A stretch of DNA of 64,000 bases. Source: Plantago ovata. Taxonomy: Eukaryota > Streptophyta > Magnoliopsida > Lamiales > Plantaginaceae. Shown piece after piece: positions 21,593-32,038 of the stretch. Numbering within the stretch: the stretch's first letter is position 1; each line of letters begins with the position of its first letter. A model generated the notes under the pieces. That model had not been told where the DNA came from. It did not search any database and saw nothing but the letters and a program-made list of their open reading frames with translations. The position numbers and the translations under genes were made by a program. Location of the stretch: assembly GCA_028274465.1 (NCBI GenBank), contig CM051456.1, positions 43,956,870-44,020,869 on the forward strand, given 5' to 3'.

Positions 21593-22287
21593 TTTTTGAC
21601 ACATCGTACTGCTGCTTGCCCCTATAAAAAAATGAGAGAAAAAGAAAAGAAGAAGAAAGCAAAAAAAAGAAAATATAAAAAAAAAAAAGAGAAAAGAAAA
21701 TAAAAAAAAAAAAGAAGAAAGAAAATAAAGAATAAGACCCAAAAGCAAAAGAAGGGTCGTTGCAAGCCAAAAGCAGTCTCGTAGTGTCAAGTGTCGAGTT
21801 GTAAATTCTATCTTTCGTTTCGTGTTGCCTTGTCCAAGGCCTGTTCTTGACCACCCTCATCTTGCTATTCAAGAAGTGGTTGAAAGAGGCTCATTCTTGA
21901 GAGTCTGGGTAGAATAGGGGAGTGTTATCTTCTAAGGGAACCCTCCTTCGTTTGATGAGAGCCAATATTGGTTCGCCCTCTCTTGAGGAAAAGTCTCGCT
22001 TGGTGAACAGTAGTAAGCCCTCGGTTTCATAGGCACGGGGCAATTGTAGTATGATAACATGCATCATTGTGTTGTCACTGACCAGGTCCAGGTAGAAGAT
22101 GTTACGAGAGACTTCTTTGTTTAACTAAGTGCACTTGAGAATGTGATTATTCGCAATCGAGGCATACTTCAACGTATTTGCATGTCATGCTCATTTGGTT
22201 TTGTTCATAAGCATTTGGTAGATTCAATAGATTAGTTCACTTTACTTGGAATGAGACTCCTTTTGTGTTGCATTTAGGATAGTTTGT

Positions 22288-22323
22288 TGCTTGAGGACAA
22301 GCAAAGGTTTGGTTTGGGGAGTT
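22288..22323 (+). other. Polypurine tract of A1
   Basis: GCTTG-AGGA-CAAGC mini-hairpin and then GGTTTGGTTTGGGGAGTT directly before the LTR start. Confidence 0.85.
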
Positions 22324-23726
22324 TGACGAACGTATTTTTGACGCGTTCATCTTGTCTTTTTTACCTTCTTTTGCTATCTTCTAGCCTTGTTTTTTGGTTA
22401 GTTTTGTAGAATAGTGTCACGTTTTGTGTTTTCTGCGTTTTCAGGCACTTAGGTACGAAACGGCGTTTTTGGAGCTAAAAACGAGCCTTTTTGATGGAAA
22501 AGATGGCCCCGTTGAAGTTCCCCAATCTCCGTGGCTTGTTCGTAAGTGTTTGAGTATCAATAAGCATCGAGAAGGATGAGTCCAAGGCACCCGAGGGCCA
22601 TGCGAGGGCAAAAAGATTGAGTTTGAAGACAAAAATCTGCCCAGGTGCCAAGCTAAGCGCCTGGAATAGTGAAGCGCTCCGCTTCAGTTTCCAGGAGCTT
22701 TGGCACAGAAGCCAAGCGAAGCGCTTGGAGTGCCAAAGCGCTTCGCTTGCCAAGCGCTCCGCTTGGCTTCTCCAAGCGGTCCGCTTGGCAGCGGTTACGT
22801 TTTCGGATTTTCCTTCTTAGATCTGATCTTTGGTCATTTTTTGGAGATCTTTTTGAACTGTAACTTTGTTTTGTAGAGCTCCTAAGCCCCAAAACTTAGA
22901 GAAAACTCAGATTACATTGTATTTTAGCTTGGGATTCAAGGTTTTGATTGGAATTCATCCTTTGTAATCATCTACGGAGAGGTTTTCTTTGATTTCCACC
23001 GATTAGTGACAGCTTTGGTGGTAACTTGTATCACTCTCTTGTCTTGTAGTTTGATATGATGTATTCTGATTATTATTCATATGAATTGATGTCTATGTTG
23101 ATGAATATGAGTAGCTAAATCTTTTGTGTTGGTGGTAGAATGTAGAATATGCATGCTATGGGTTATGTTTATGCTTACATGAGATTGTGATTCAATCTTG
23201 CTGCAAATTCCTTCATATGATTCTTAGTTGCCTATAAAATATATTCGAATTGAGTATAGTGACAAACTCTTGGTCAATGAAAGCTATAGGATTGTATGTT
23301 AGAGATTTGCAGCATGCTAGATAAATGGTGTTGGTGACAAGCACCTCTAAAGTATTGATAGTGGTCTTTTATGATGTGTGTCTTAAAGTTACCTAGACGA
23401 GTTGCTTAGCAGACTTGATCGAAGGTTTTACGCACTGAACTTGTGAGCATATTCTTAACCCATGCATGTGTATTTGATTTCTACCACCAACCGTTTTCCA
23501 AACTTGATTACAACAATCTGATTTCTCGTTGCTTTGTTCAAAGGAAACGATTCCATAAACATTTGAACTCGTTGACTGAAATTACTAGCAAAAAACTCAA
23601 GCAAAGCCACGTTAGGTCCCGAGAGAACGACACTCGGGGACAACTTGCCATTGCACTCTAGTTTGTGTAGTGATAAGTGTTCTTAGGCTTTTAAACAAAT
23701 TTAATTGGTGAAAAACGACATCATCA
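22324..23726 (+). repeat. A1 3' LTR
   Basis: TGACGAACGTAT...CATCATCA, 1403 bp, with the hairpin cluster at 22645-22790 and the TSD GAATC right after. It has a 12-base segment near 22600 that the 5' LTR lacks. Confidence 0.95.
22645..22790 (+). repeat. Tandem hairpin cluster in A1 3' LTR
   Basis: Same order of hairpins as in the 5' LTR. One change is telling: CAAAGCGCTACGCTTG of the 5' copy reads CAAAGCGCTTCGCTTG here, the loop being the variable part. Confidence 0.9.
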
Positions 23727-23731
23727 GAATC

Positions 23732-24422
23732 CACTATGATAAGATATGAGGTTCCTTACAAATCCTATCACTAATGATTCTTAGAAACCAAAGTACACCT
23801 GCCTTGTTTCCAACCTAAACTAGAGAACTGTAATCTTGTTCTCCACAAAACTTGGGACACTTTATCACCAAAACTATGCTTGTTTAGTTCCACCTGACAA
23901 ACACGCCTGAAAGGTGGTTTTTATCAGTTAGATAGGTTTGGGATGAGATTACTGAAATTAGTTGTTCAGTTAACACAAGTAATCTGAGAAACTCAACTTG
24001 ACAATACTTTGTAGTAAGCAAGTATGTTGTTTCTTGGTGTCAAGACCTGTTCTTGTTTAGAGGAAAGAACACTTTACTAATTTCTTATCTTTTGTATTCT
24101 ACTTCTTCACATGTAGCTTTGGTTTCAAGCTTAAGTCTTGGAACGGATCAATAGGCAATTTGAGACTAGAGAAGGATTTGAGTGTTTAAAGCACAAGTGA
24201 AAGTTTGCTCACGTTGTTGACATACCCTTCTACTCAACCTAAGGTTCTCTATTTATAGTGTCTAAAGGTAGTCGTTTGAATTTCAAATTCTAAGGCTTGT
24301 ACCATAAGATGTCACTATCACTTGCCAAAACAGTACTATCAACAGCATGATTCTTTTATCTTCATGTCTTCAGCACAAATAAACTGTCTTCCAGCTTGGC
24401 CTTTTCTAATGACAACAATGCT
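23732..24422 (-). repeat. S3 5' LTR, middle part (continues from 13437)
   Basis: Minus-strand copy of the S1 LTR segment around 44770-45475, resuming after the A1 TSD. The first ~600 bp of the LTR, counted in its own orientation, are missing: homology stops near 24422 and unrelated sequence begins. Confidence 0.85.
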
Positions 24423-24950
24423 CGTTTGAGGTCTTCTGTGGTGCCACCACATCTTCTTTACGGCTTAAGGAATGTATTACGTCGCTGGAAAAGAAGCTCC
24501 ACAAATCCCGTGATGCGTTGACTCTTTCTAAAGATTCTAACAATGAGCTTCGCCAAAGATACCTTGATTCTGAAAAGGCTCTTAGAGGTGAGATGGAATT
24601 TTCTAGACTAATGTTGAAGATGGTTTTCTAATATCGGAATGCTATGCTGGCTGGACTTCGATATGCTAGGACTGAGGCTGCTAGGGATTTCTTGCCAAGT
24701 AAGTCGTATGAATTTAAGAGTGCTCTTGAATACGATACAGCCAGGTCTCACAGTTTTGATTCTGCAATCGGGCAGTTAAAGGGAAAGGGGATGGATCTAT
24801 CTGGCATAGATTTTTCGATTTACTTTATTTTCAGTTTTTAAATTTTATTCAATCAATTCTTACAATCCATCTTTTGCCAAATAGAGTGTATCGATTGCTA
24901 TTAAGCCGTTACTGGTACCATTACACTAGCGAACACTAATAGTTTTTCGT
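24423..24950 (+). pseudogene. Unplaced fragment with a coiled-coil-like reading frame
   Basis: From about 24440 the plus strand reads a heptad-rich stretch (ITSLEKKLHKSRDAL, NNELRQRYLDSEKALRGEME), a stop at 24630, then MLAGLRYARTEAARDF and DSAIGQLKGKGMDLSGID to 24841. Coiled coils ending in a DLSxID-like motif occur in C-termini of some plant transposon-associated proteins, but I cannot assign a family. The last 110 bases are AT-rich with no frame. Its source element is not evident. Confidence 0.35.
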
Positions 24951-25481
24951 TTGCCATTCTTGCGAGGTAACATGGGAGACAAGCGTCTTCGTGAACTCTT
25001 GCAAGCTAATGTTGGTGCCAAAGGTCCAACGATTGTGTTGAACGTAGCTACTAGGAACCTAGAAATCAAGAACCATATGTATCAGCAATTACCCAAATTC
25101 TATGGGATGGGTAATCAGGATGTTATGGGGTTCCTAAAGGATATTGAAAATTTTATTATGCATCTACCTAGGCCAGAAGTTGGTGTCACTGATAATAATT
25201 TGAGGATGAAGGTGTTTAGCTTGGGACTTAATGATAGAGCTAAGATATGGCTTGGTTCTCTAAAAGAAGGATCCCTCAACAATTGGGATGATGTCTTTGC
25301 CAAGTTTATGGAGAAGTACTATCCTAGATCAAAGACTAATGCTTTAAAGGCTCAAATCACTGGCTTTTGCAAACAGTATGATGAAGCCTTACACACCGCT
25401 TGGGAGAGGTTTAAGGATTTGCAAGTGAAGTGTCCCCACCATTGTTTCAGCAAGGGAGAATTAGCTCAATTCTTCTATAAT
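24951..25481 (+). pseudogene. Athila-type gag, related family, N-terminal part
   Basis: Reads LRELLQANVGAKGPTIVL, RNLEIKNHMYQQLPKFYGMG, FIMHLPRPEVGV, AKIWLGSLKEGSLNNWDDVF and CPHHCFSKGELAQFFY, each parallel to the gag at 25700-26485 but clearly diverged. It is cut at 25481 by the pol-less A element. The rest of this gag resumes at 33444 with roughly eight residues missing at the join, so the event also lost some target sequence. Confidence 0.8.
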
Positions 25482-25536
25482 GATAAGTGTTCTTAGGCTA
25501 TTAAACAAATTTAATTGGAGAAAAACGACATCATCA
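25482..25536 (+). repeat. Remnant (55 bp) of a family-A 5' LTR
   Basis: TGATAAGTGTTCTTAGGC...CATCATCA equals the last 55 bp of the other A LTRs. The upstream ~1350 bp are gone and the sequence joins foreign gag at a shared TGATAAG word. Confidence 0.9.
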
Positions 25537-25539
25537 ATT

Positions 25540-25557
25540 TGGCGCCGCTGCCGGGGA
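25540..25557 (+). other. Primer-binding site, tRNA-Asp type
   Basis: TGGCGCCGCTGCCGGGGA, identical to the A1 site. Confidence 0.9.
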
Positions 25558-25680
25558 CTTAACTCCTTTGGTTGGTGTTTTTGTTTTGGTTTTTTCAGCC
25601 AACATCTCTTCTTTGCCTTATTTCTGTCTTTTGTTTCTTTTTGACTTGGAAACTCACTACTCTTCATTTCAGGTGAGTGC

Positions 25681-26485
25681 ATGCCTAGAACCCGAACGGG
25701 GTAGACCTATTATTGAACCTTTTGTAGACGAGATCGATCGTTTGTTTCAAAGGAGAAGGAGGAATTTGAATCTCGAGTTTGGAGAAGTAGCATCTAGAGC
25801 TTCCACATCTGGTATTCGGGAAGAGTCTTCTTCTTATCTTTTGGAGCCAATTCTTGAATCTGTTCTCTTGGAAGGTGAAATGGCGGAGCGGCCTATACGT
25901 ACACTTACTAAGCCTACGGTTGGGGCTAGAGGACCAGCAATTGTCCTCAATGATTCCACAAGGAACTTGGAGATCAAGAATCACATGTTCCAACAACTTC
26001 CCAAATTCTATGGGATGGCTAATGAGGACGTGATTGGGTACTTGGATGAGCTCGAGAATTTTGTTCTCCATCTTGGGCGACCAGGAGCTGGTGTTACGGA
26101 TGATGATCTCTGTATGAAGGTCTTTTCTATGGGGCTAGGTGATCGTGCAAAGGCTTGGCTTAATACTTTGGAGGCCGGGTCTTTGACAACATGGGATCTT
26201 TGTTTTGATAAGTTCATGGAGCGTTACTACCCCGCTTCCAAGACGATGGCTATGAAGAGCAAAATTAGCTCCTTCGAGCAGAGGTATGATGAGGCTTTCC
26301 ACGAGGCCTATGATCGATTCATGGGGTTGCATCATCGATGCCCACATCACGGGTATGATAAAGGTCAGCTTCTCCAATTCTTTTACAATTGTTTACATCC
26401 CGAGATTCAATCTCAAGTGGATAGTATTTGTGGAGGTAGTATGGGGGAGTTGCTTCCTTCTCAAGCTCAAGTGAAGCTGGACATG
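25681..26485 (+). pseudogene. Gag N-terminal part of the pol-less A element
   Basis: ATG 25681 starts MPRTRTG but an extra G in the following G run shifts the frame; the body reads on in the +2 frame as IIEPFVDEIDRLFQRRRR, RNLEIKNHMFQQLPKFYGMA, AKAWLNTLEAGSLTTWDLCF and CPHHGYDKGQLLQFFY. It is interrupted at 26485 by a solo LTR; the next residue in the parental frame lies just past the TSD at 27804. Confidence 0.9.
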
Positions 26486-27798
26486 TGATGAATGTGTATT
26501 TTACACTTTCATTCGAGTCTTTTTCACCTATTTTAGCTATCCTCTATGTTAATTTAGCTATATTTTAATGCATTTTATTAGAATAGTGTCACGTTTCCCT
26601 TTAGATTTTATTTTACAGGTTTTGGTTGAAATTCGAAGATTTCCGGGCAATTATATTGAAGTTGACAAGAAATTGGTGTTCCAGAAGCCTATTTGGAGTA
26701 TCTGAAGGTTTCCGGATAGGATTTGGAGTCTAGGGGCCGAATCTGGAGGTTAGAAGGCTACTAGAAGTCAGAAACCGAGTCCGAAAAGGGGAAGAAATCC
26801 AAAAACGCGTCGAAAACGCGGAATTCCGCGAGAAATTGTCTGGGGCGAACCGCCCCAGACGTGGGGCGAACCGCCCCACACCGGGCGAACCGCCCGGTGT
26901 GTGGGGCGAACCGCCCCACAGTATTTCGGGGCCTATATAGTTGCTCAGTTTTCTCCGAAAATCATATCTTTCCAGACCTACTTTCTCACCTCTCTCTATA
27001 GTTTTAGGTAGGAACTTCTCGGGGCCTGTCCTGGGAGTTCCGTAGCTTAGGGGATACTTTTTCATAGCGGATTGGAGCTTGTAGGATCGCAATTCTTCGG
27101 AGATTGACAACCTTCGGTAACTTGTATCTTATAGTTTAATCAACTTATTTTATATATCTTTCAATATGTTTTCTTCTATGATTTCTGTTGATTGCATGTC
27201 TATTATGAGTAGCTAAACTTATCGTTGGTGGTAGTATGTGAATTCTTAGCGAAGGGAAGATAATCATGCTAATGGCTATATCGCGCATTATACTCCGTGT
27301 CATTGCTTTATTTCGTTGATCAGGCACAGCCTAAATTCTCGTATGTTGTATTAATTATTATGCACAATTGGACACTTGTTGACCTGTGTGCGAGTTTATC
27401 TTCGTAGTGTTGAATAATTACGGAACACAATAGGACAATAGTGATTGACTTGTCAGACCAATTATCTTCGTAGTGCTTAATAATTGCAACATGACACTAG
27501 ATTGATTCAAAGATCTCTATGCAAGACCGAGGAATTTATGCATGATTATCGACCCGTTATGCTTTGAAGGATCATACTATCACCAATCTCCATTATCTGT
27601 TAGGAAAAACCCCTTGCTATCTGTCTGCTGTTTTTATATTCTCTTATTAAATAGATAAAGCTAGTTATAGTCCTGAGAGAACGACACTCGAGTCATTTTA
27701 CTACTACACTACGGTTTTCGTTGTAGTTGTGGATTGCCTTTGGCTAAATAACAAATATTATTTGATTGAATCGGGACCCGACAAATTCCGGTTCGTCA
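26486..27798 (+). repeat. Solo family-B LTR with TSD ACATG
   Basis: TGATGAATGTGTATT...GGTTCGTCA, 1313 bp, flanked by ACATG at 26481-26485 and 27799-27803. A solo LTR arises by recombination between the two LTRs of a former element. It has four hairpins (26838-26921) and a TATA box (26932-26940). Compared with the B element LTRs at 40045 and 57108 it is a distinct subfamily. Confidence 0.95.
26838..26940 (+). promoter_or_regulatory. Four tandem hairpins followed by TATA box (solo B LTR)
   Basis: Four perfect stems of 8-10 bp, all with the loop AAC: cores TCTGGGGCG/CGCCCCAGA, GTGGGGCG/CGCCCCAC, CACCGGGCG/CGCCCGGTG, TGTGGGGCG/CGCCCCACA. CCTATATAG starts 11 bases after the last stem. Confidence 0.9.
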
Positions 27799-27803
27799 AC
27801 ATG

Positions 27804-28480
27804 ATGTACCGGAATTCCCAAAACTGGAATGTGAGGGCTCGTGTGCTCCAAAAGGAGCAAAGAGGTGAGGCCAAGGTAGTGGTAGAACAAGATGCCTTCG
27901 ATGGGTTCGCTCATGAAGTGAAGCAAGCTTTGAGTCAAAGCGTTCCTTCTCCTTCTACGGAAGTTTGTGGTGTGTGCAAGAACTATGGGCACCCGGCCTA
28001 TTTATGTCGTTCCGAATTTGCTAGAGAGCAATATATCACGAACGATGTCCGTCAAGAAGTGTATGCTGCTGAGGGAGAGCAAGTAGTTGGAGATGTGAAC
28101 TACGGGCAAGGATATGGCAATATGAGGCCACAAAACCGTGGGCCCCGAGGTGGGTACCAGAATCAAGGCAACCGTGGTTATCTTCATAACCCGGATCAAT
28201 ATGCCTATGGGCCTAATCAAGATAGAAGTCGTCTCAGCTATGGGAACAATTGGTATGAAGGAGCACCGCCTTCTAATCCTACACCTCCACCTCAGGTTGG
28301 TAGTTCGGGACCACAAGGTGGAGGGGTGCTTCCTTCACCTCTTGTCTCTTCTCTCAACGATCTTGTGTTGAAGACGAATAAGTTTATGGAGCATTACTAT
28401 CGTAATGAAGCTACTAACAATCAGCGGTTTAGAAGCTTGAGGCTAGTAGTAGCAACCTCCATAAGAAGTTGCAAGAGTTG
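27804..28480 (+). pseudogene. Gag C-terminal part with zinc knuckle (pol-less A element)
   Basis: Continues the gag of 25681-26485 after the solo LTR (MYRNSQNWNVR). A CX2CX4HX4C knuckle is seen at CGVCKNYGHPAYLC (about 27967-28008), an RNA-binding motif, followed by a Gly/Asn/Gln/Tyr-rich stretch (NRGPRGGYQNQGNRGY). A one-base loss near 28430 (QRF then wrong frame) separates it from the next frame, in which KLQELIDR would follow. Confidence 0.9.
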
Positions 28481-29305
28481 ATAGATCGGGGGGCTAGTAG
28501 AGAGCAAGGGAAGTTTCCCGGGAACACGGAGAAGGCTATGGCCGTAACCGTGGTGACTGATTTGCCCGTGGAGATCACGGTTGTGAGAGACAATGCACGA
28601 GTTGAGGTGCCAAGTTGCAAGATAACTGAAACTTGCAAGGTGAGTGAGGAGGTCGAGACTCCTAAGGTGGTTATGGAAGAGGAAGTTGTCGCACAATCTG
28701 ATGTGATCGTTGAAGAGGTGAAAGAAAACTCATCGTCTGAGGATGAGATGGTGGATATGGTGGAAGTGCCCATCCAAGAGAGCTTCGATGTTGGAATCGG
28801 CTTGGGGAAGAAGGACGGAATAGTGGCAACTCTGGACACGGGAGCGGGTGTGAATGTTATACCCTTGAACGTGTATGAAGAGTCGGATTTGTCTGGCTTG
28901 AGACCTATGAAATGCATGGTGCAATTAGCGGATGGGTCCATGAAAAAGCCGTTGGGTGTGATTGAGAACTTGGCGGTGAGGGTTGCCGGTGTAGAGGTGA
29001 AGACTAATTTCATCGTTATGCCTACATCTTCTGCTAAGCTCAAAGATGTGGCTCTCTTGGGTAGAGCCTTCATCAACAAAGTGCATATGGTCATAGACAT
29101 GTATCGCCGAACATGTCACTTTGAGGTAAATGGCAAGCAACACACGTTGCGAGCCATTGTTGATTCATGTGCTTATGTTGATACTAACGAACTTGTAGGA
29201 TTTTTTGGTCCACTTTATGTTCGTCAAGATGTGCAGGGAATTGATGCTTTGAGAAGCAATTGGAGGGGGAAGTCTAGTACCCGAGGCGAAATCAATTCCG
29301 CATGA
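28469..29305 (+). pseudogene. Aspartic protease region, last coding part of the pol-less A element
   Basis: 278 residues. After an acidic, Val/Glu-rich linker the retropepsin active site DTGAGVNVIP appears (Asp near residue 123), then GVIENLAVRVAGVEVKTNFI and the second protease motif DVALLGRAFINKV. The stop at 29303-29305 ends all coding content. The frame is otherwise clean, so the protein was probably still made recently. The protease matches A1 in type but not closely in sequence, which suggests a separate gag-protease lineage. Confidence 0.85.
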
Positions 29306-29485
29306 GTTGTGAAGAGTCGAGCCAACGACTTTTAAACGAAGGCGCTTCTCGGGAGGAAACCCGAGGTTGTAGGTACTTGCATATAGATTAGGAGCACGTT
29401 TAAATTTTGTTTCGTTGTTTAGACAAGGTTTTTGGGGTGAAAATTTAGCAAAAGTCGAAAAAAATGGATTTGGGAGCTCCAGGTC

Positions 29486-29688
29486 CCAAGCGAACCGCTT
29501 GGCAAGCCTAAGCGGTCCGCTTGGATTTCCAGTAAGAATTTCATTCTTACTGGAAATCCAAGCGGAGCGCTTGGCAGGTCCAAGCGGAGCGCTTGGCAGG
29601 TCCCAAGCGGACCGCTTGCCAAGCACTTCGCTTGGGACGGCCCAAGCGCTTCGCTTGGCTTTCCTTAAAAAAGCCAAGCGGAGCACTT
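29486..29688 (+). repeat. Hairpin cluster with a 24-bp perfect stem
   Basis: CCAAGCG-AAC-CGCTTGG (29486-29502), several CCAAGCG-GAG-CGCTTGG type units to 29660, and in the middle a 51-base hairpin 29516-29566: arms 29516-29539 and 29543-29566 pair over 24 bp with loop TTC. The central part is ATTTCCAGTAAGAAT/ATTCTTACTGGAAAT. Confidence 0.95.
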
Positions 29689-30302
29689 GTGCATCAAAGC
29701 TCCCCACTTCGTTTTTTTTCCTCCATTGCCGATTTAACACCCCAAAAATCTCAATCTCTCTCAAATCTCCACCAATTCTTGCAATCTTGTGCATTTTACA
29801 AAGCCCATCACCCCCTCTATCATCTAAACCGATCAAATTTCACGTTTGAAGCATCCATAACAAGGAATCAAAGGTACCTCTCATGAACCCTAACTTTCTT
29901 GAATTTGTGATTTTATCTTAATTAGCTTCAATTGTGTTATGCATTGGTGAATTAGAGTTTGATGATGATTGTTGACCATGTTTCTTACTAGATGTGATGT
30001 CTAAATTCGAATTCTGCTCCTCTTGATTTATGATGAATTCTATTGCTCGAATTTTTGCTATTTAATTGTTTGATGATTGTTAGCCTTGAATTTGAGTTAT
30101 GTTATGATTATGGTGATGTTGTGATTGCATGAGAATGTGTTGGATTGGTTGGGTAATTCAATTGGAGAGTTTGTTTGCTTGGTTTAGATTCATATGGATT
30201 TATCGTAACGAAGTGTTAAAGCTTCTCGATTTCCTCATATGAACTTTAGCAAGCCCTCAAACTCACCATGATATTACTTGAGTGAGTACTGGAGCCTCCA
30301 AG

Positions 30303-30360
30303 TCCCAAGCGCTCCGCTTGACAAGCGGACCGCTTGGCGGGAGCCAAGCGGTCCGCCTGG
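30303..30360 (+). repeat. Second hairpin cluster of the pol-less A element
   Basis: CCAAGCG-CTC-CGCTTG, CAAGCGGACCGCTTGG and CCAAGCGGTCCGCCTGG, matching the last part of the A1 cluster at 20630-20684. Confidence 0.9.
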
Positions 30361-31049
30361 ACCCTGTACCCAGATTTTCCTCGTTTTTTCCATTCTTCTC
30401 ACCTTTGCGCACCCGTTTTCACTTGTTTCTTGAGTCTTTTCAGGTACTACTCTTTTATAGGAGTTGGACACGAACCTTTATCTCGGGGAAGTGTACTTTC
30501 AATCCAATTTTCCCTTTTCATTCAACTTTTCTTTGCTCGAGGACGAGCAAAAGTTTAGGTTTGGGGAGGGGGTATTGGATTTTCAGTACTATATGCTTGT
30601 GTGGTTCGTACATGCCTGATTTTACTCAAGTTCATGTGATTTGTCGTGTTTTTTTTTTCAAATTTTTGCATGCATATCATCCATAGATTAGTTGTTGCAC
30701 GTTGTTGTGTGGAGTCTATTGCCAAGTTTTTTTCGAACTTTTCTATTGTGTAGACTAAGTGCTTATGACCATTATCATATGTTGCATCACTTTGCAAGTA
30801 GTTTGAGGCTTTTCTCGCTTGGCTTGTCACATTCACTTGTGCACTAGTTAAGCTTAGTAGTCTCGACATCACCTCGAGTGGTGTTTCTTCTACTGCGGTT
30901 CACGATGGCCATATAAAATGATGCATGTTAGAATCTATGGTTGTAACGCGTGTAATTATGTACGTAAGAGGCGACAAGTTCTTCACCTCGATTAGAGATT
31001 TCCAAATGCCTAGGAAGGAGGTAGTGTGAGGTGTGCGATACCTTGTATT

Positions 31050-31269
31050 AAACCTATTCTATCGAATAGGTTTGGGGAGGGGGTTGCTTCATTATACTTG
31101 TCTTTCGTCTTTGAGTCGTTGTAAAGTTTTTTTTTTCTTTTCCTTTTTGTTTTGTGTCCCAACCTATTATTTCGAATAGGTTTGGGGAGGTGTCTTTGTA
31201 AAAGAGTCTTTCCTTTTTCTTTTTCGTCTTTGTGCTCAAACCTATTCTTTCGAATAGGTTTGGGGAGGT
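31050..31269 (+). repeat. Three hairpin-plus-polypurine units (pol-less A element)
   Basis: At 31050-31084, 31160-31190 and 31238-31269, same spacing as in A1. The second carries CCTATTA...GAATAGG, a one-base loss of pairing. Confidence 0.9.
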
Positions 31270-32038
31270 GTTTTTGACATGTAGTACTGCTGCTTGCCTA
31301 GCTATGTATAAAAAAAAAGAGAAAAAAAAAGAAGAAAAAGAAAATAAAAAAAAAGAAAAAAAGAGAAAAGAAAAAGAGAAAATAAAAAAAAAAGAAGAAA
31401 GAAAATAAAGAATAAGACCCAAAAGCAAAAGAAGGGTCGTTGCAAGCCAAAAAGCAGTCTAGTAAAGTGTCAAGTGTCATGTAAATATTTGTTATTGTGA
31501 AGTTATCGAGTTGTAATTTCTATCTTTCGTTTCGTGTCGCCTTTCTCCAAGGCCTGTTCTTGACCACCCTCGTCTTCCTATTCAAGAAGTGGTTGAAGGA
31601 GACTCATTCGTTGAGAGTCTGGGTAAATAGGGGAGTGTCTTCTCTTTCTAGGGAACCCTCCTTCGTTTGATGAGAGCCAGTATTGGTTCGCCCTCTCTTG
31701 AGGAAAAGTCTCGCTTGGTGAACAGTTGTAAGCCCTCGGTTACATAGGCATGGGGCAATTGTAGTATGATATCATGCATCATTGTGTCGTCACTGACCAG
31801 GTCCAGGTAGAAGATGTTACGAGAGACTCCTTTGTTTAACCAAGTGCACATGAGAATGTGTATATTCGCAATCGAGGCATTCTTCAACCTACTTGCATGT
31901 CATGCTCATTTGGTTTTGTTCATAAGCATTTGGTAGATCCAATAGATTAGTTCACTTTACTTGGCATGAGACTCCTTTTGTGTTGCATTTAGGATAGTTT
32001 GTTGCTTGAGGACAAGCAAAGGTTTGGTTTGGGGAGTT

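Larger units (their letters stand above)
20383..22287 (+). other. A1 post-pol noncoding region
   Basis: No envelope-like frame. It has a hairpin cluster (20537-20684), an internal polypurine-like unit with mini-hairpin CTCG-AGGA-CGAG (20860-20900), three hairpin-plus-polypurine units (21373-21592), an A-rich stretch (21626-21745) and the block shared with all other Athila-type copies here (about 21120-22287). Confidence 0.85.
13438..23726 (+). mobile_element. A1: full-length Athila-type Ty3/gypsy element with TSD GAATC
   Basis: Two LTRs (13438-14829 and 22324-23726), a PBS, gag-protease-RT-RNase H-integrase in the gypsy order, a long 3' noncoding region and a polypurine tract. GAATC at 13433-13437 is repeated at 23727-23731, so boundaries are exact. 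Host sequence is the 5' LTR of S3 on the other strand. The LTRs differ at roughly 25 sites and a 12-base indel counted by eye, about 2 percent, so the insertion is fairly young. The gag-pol frame is broken at four or more places, mostly single-base indels, so this copy is not autonomous now. Confidence 0.95.
29306..32038 (+). other. Noncoding region of the pol-less A element
   Basis: 29306-29485: no frame. 29486-29688: hairpin cluster. 29690-30290: pyrimidine-rich text then AT-rich sequence, which may be the leftover of a post-pol gene leader. 30303-30360: second hairpin cluster. From about 30360 it is close to A1 20690-22323, including the CTCG-AGGA-CGAG unit (30537-30575), three hairpin-polypurine units (31050-31269), the A-rich stretch and the terminal polypurine tract (32003-32038). 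Confidence 0.85.
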
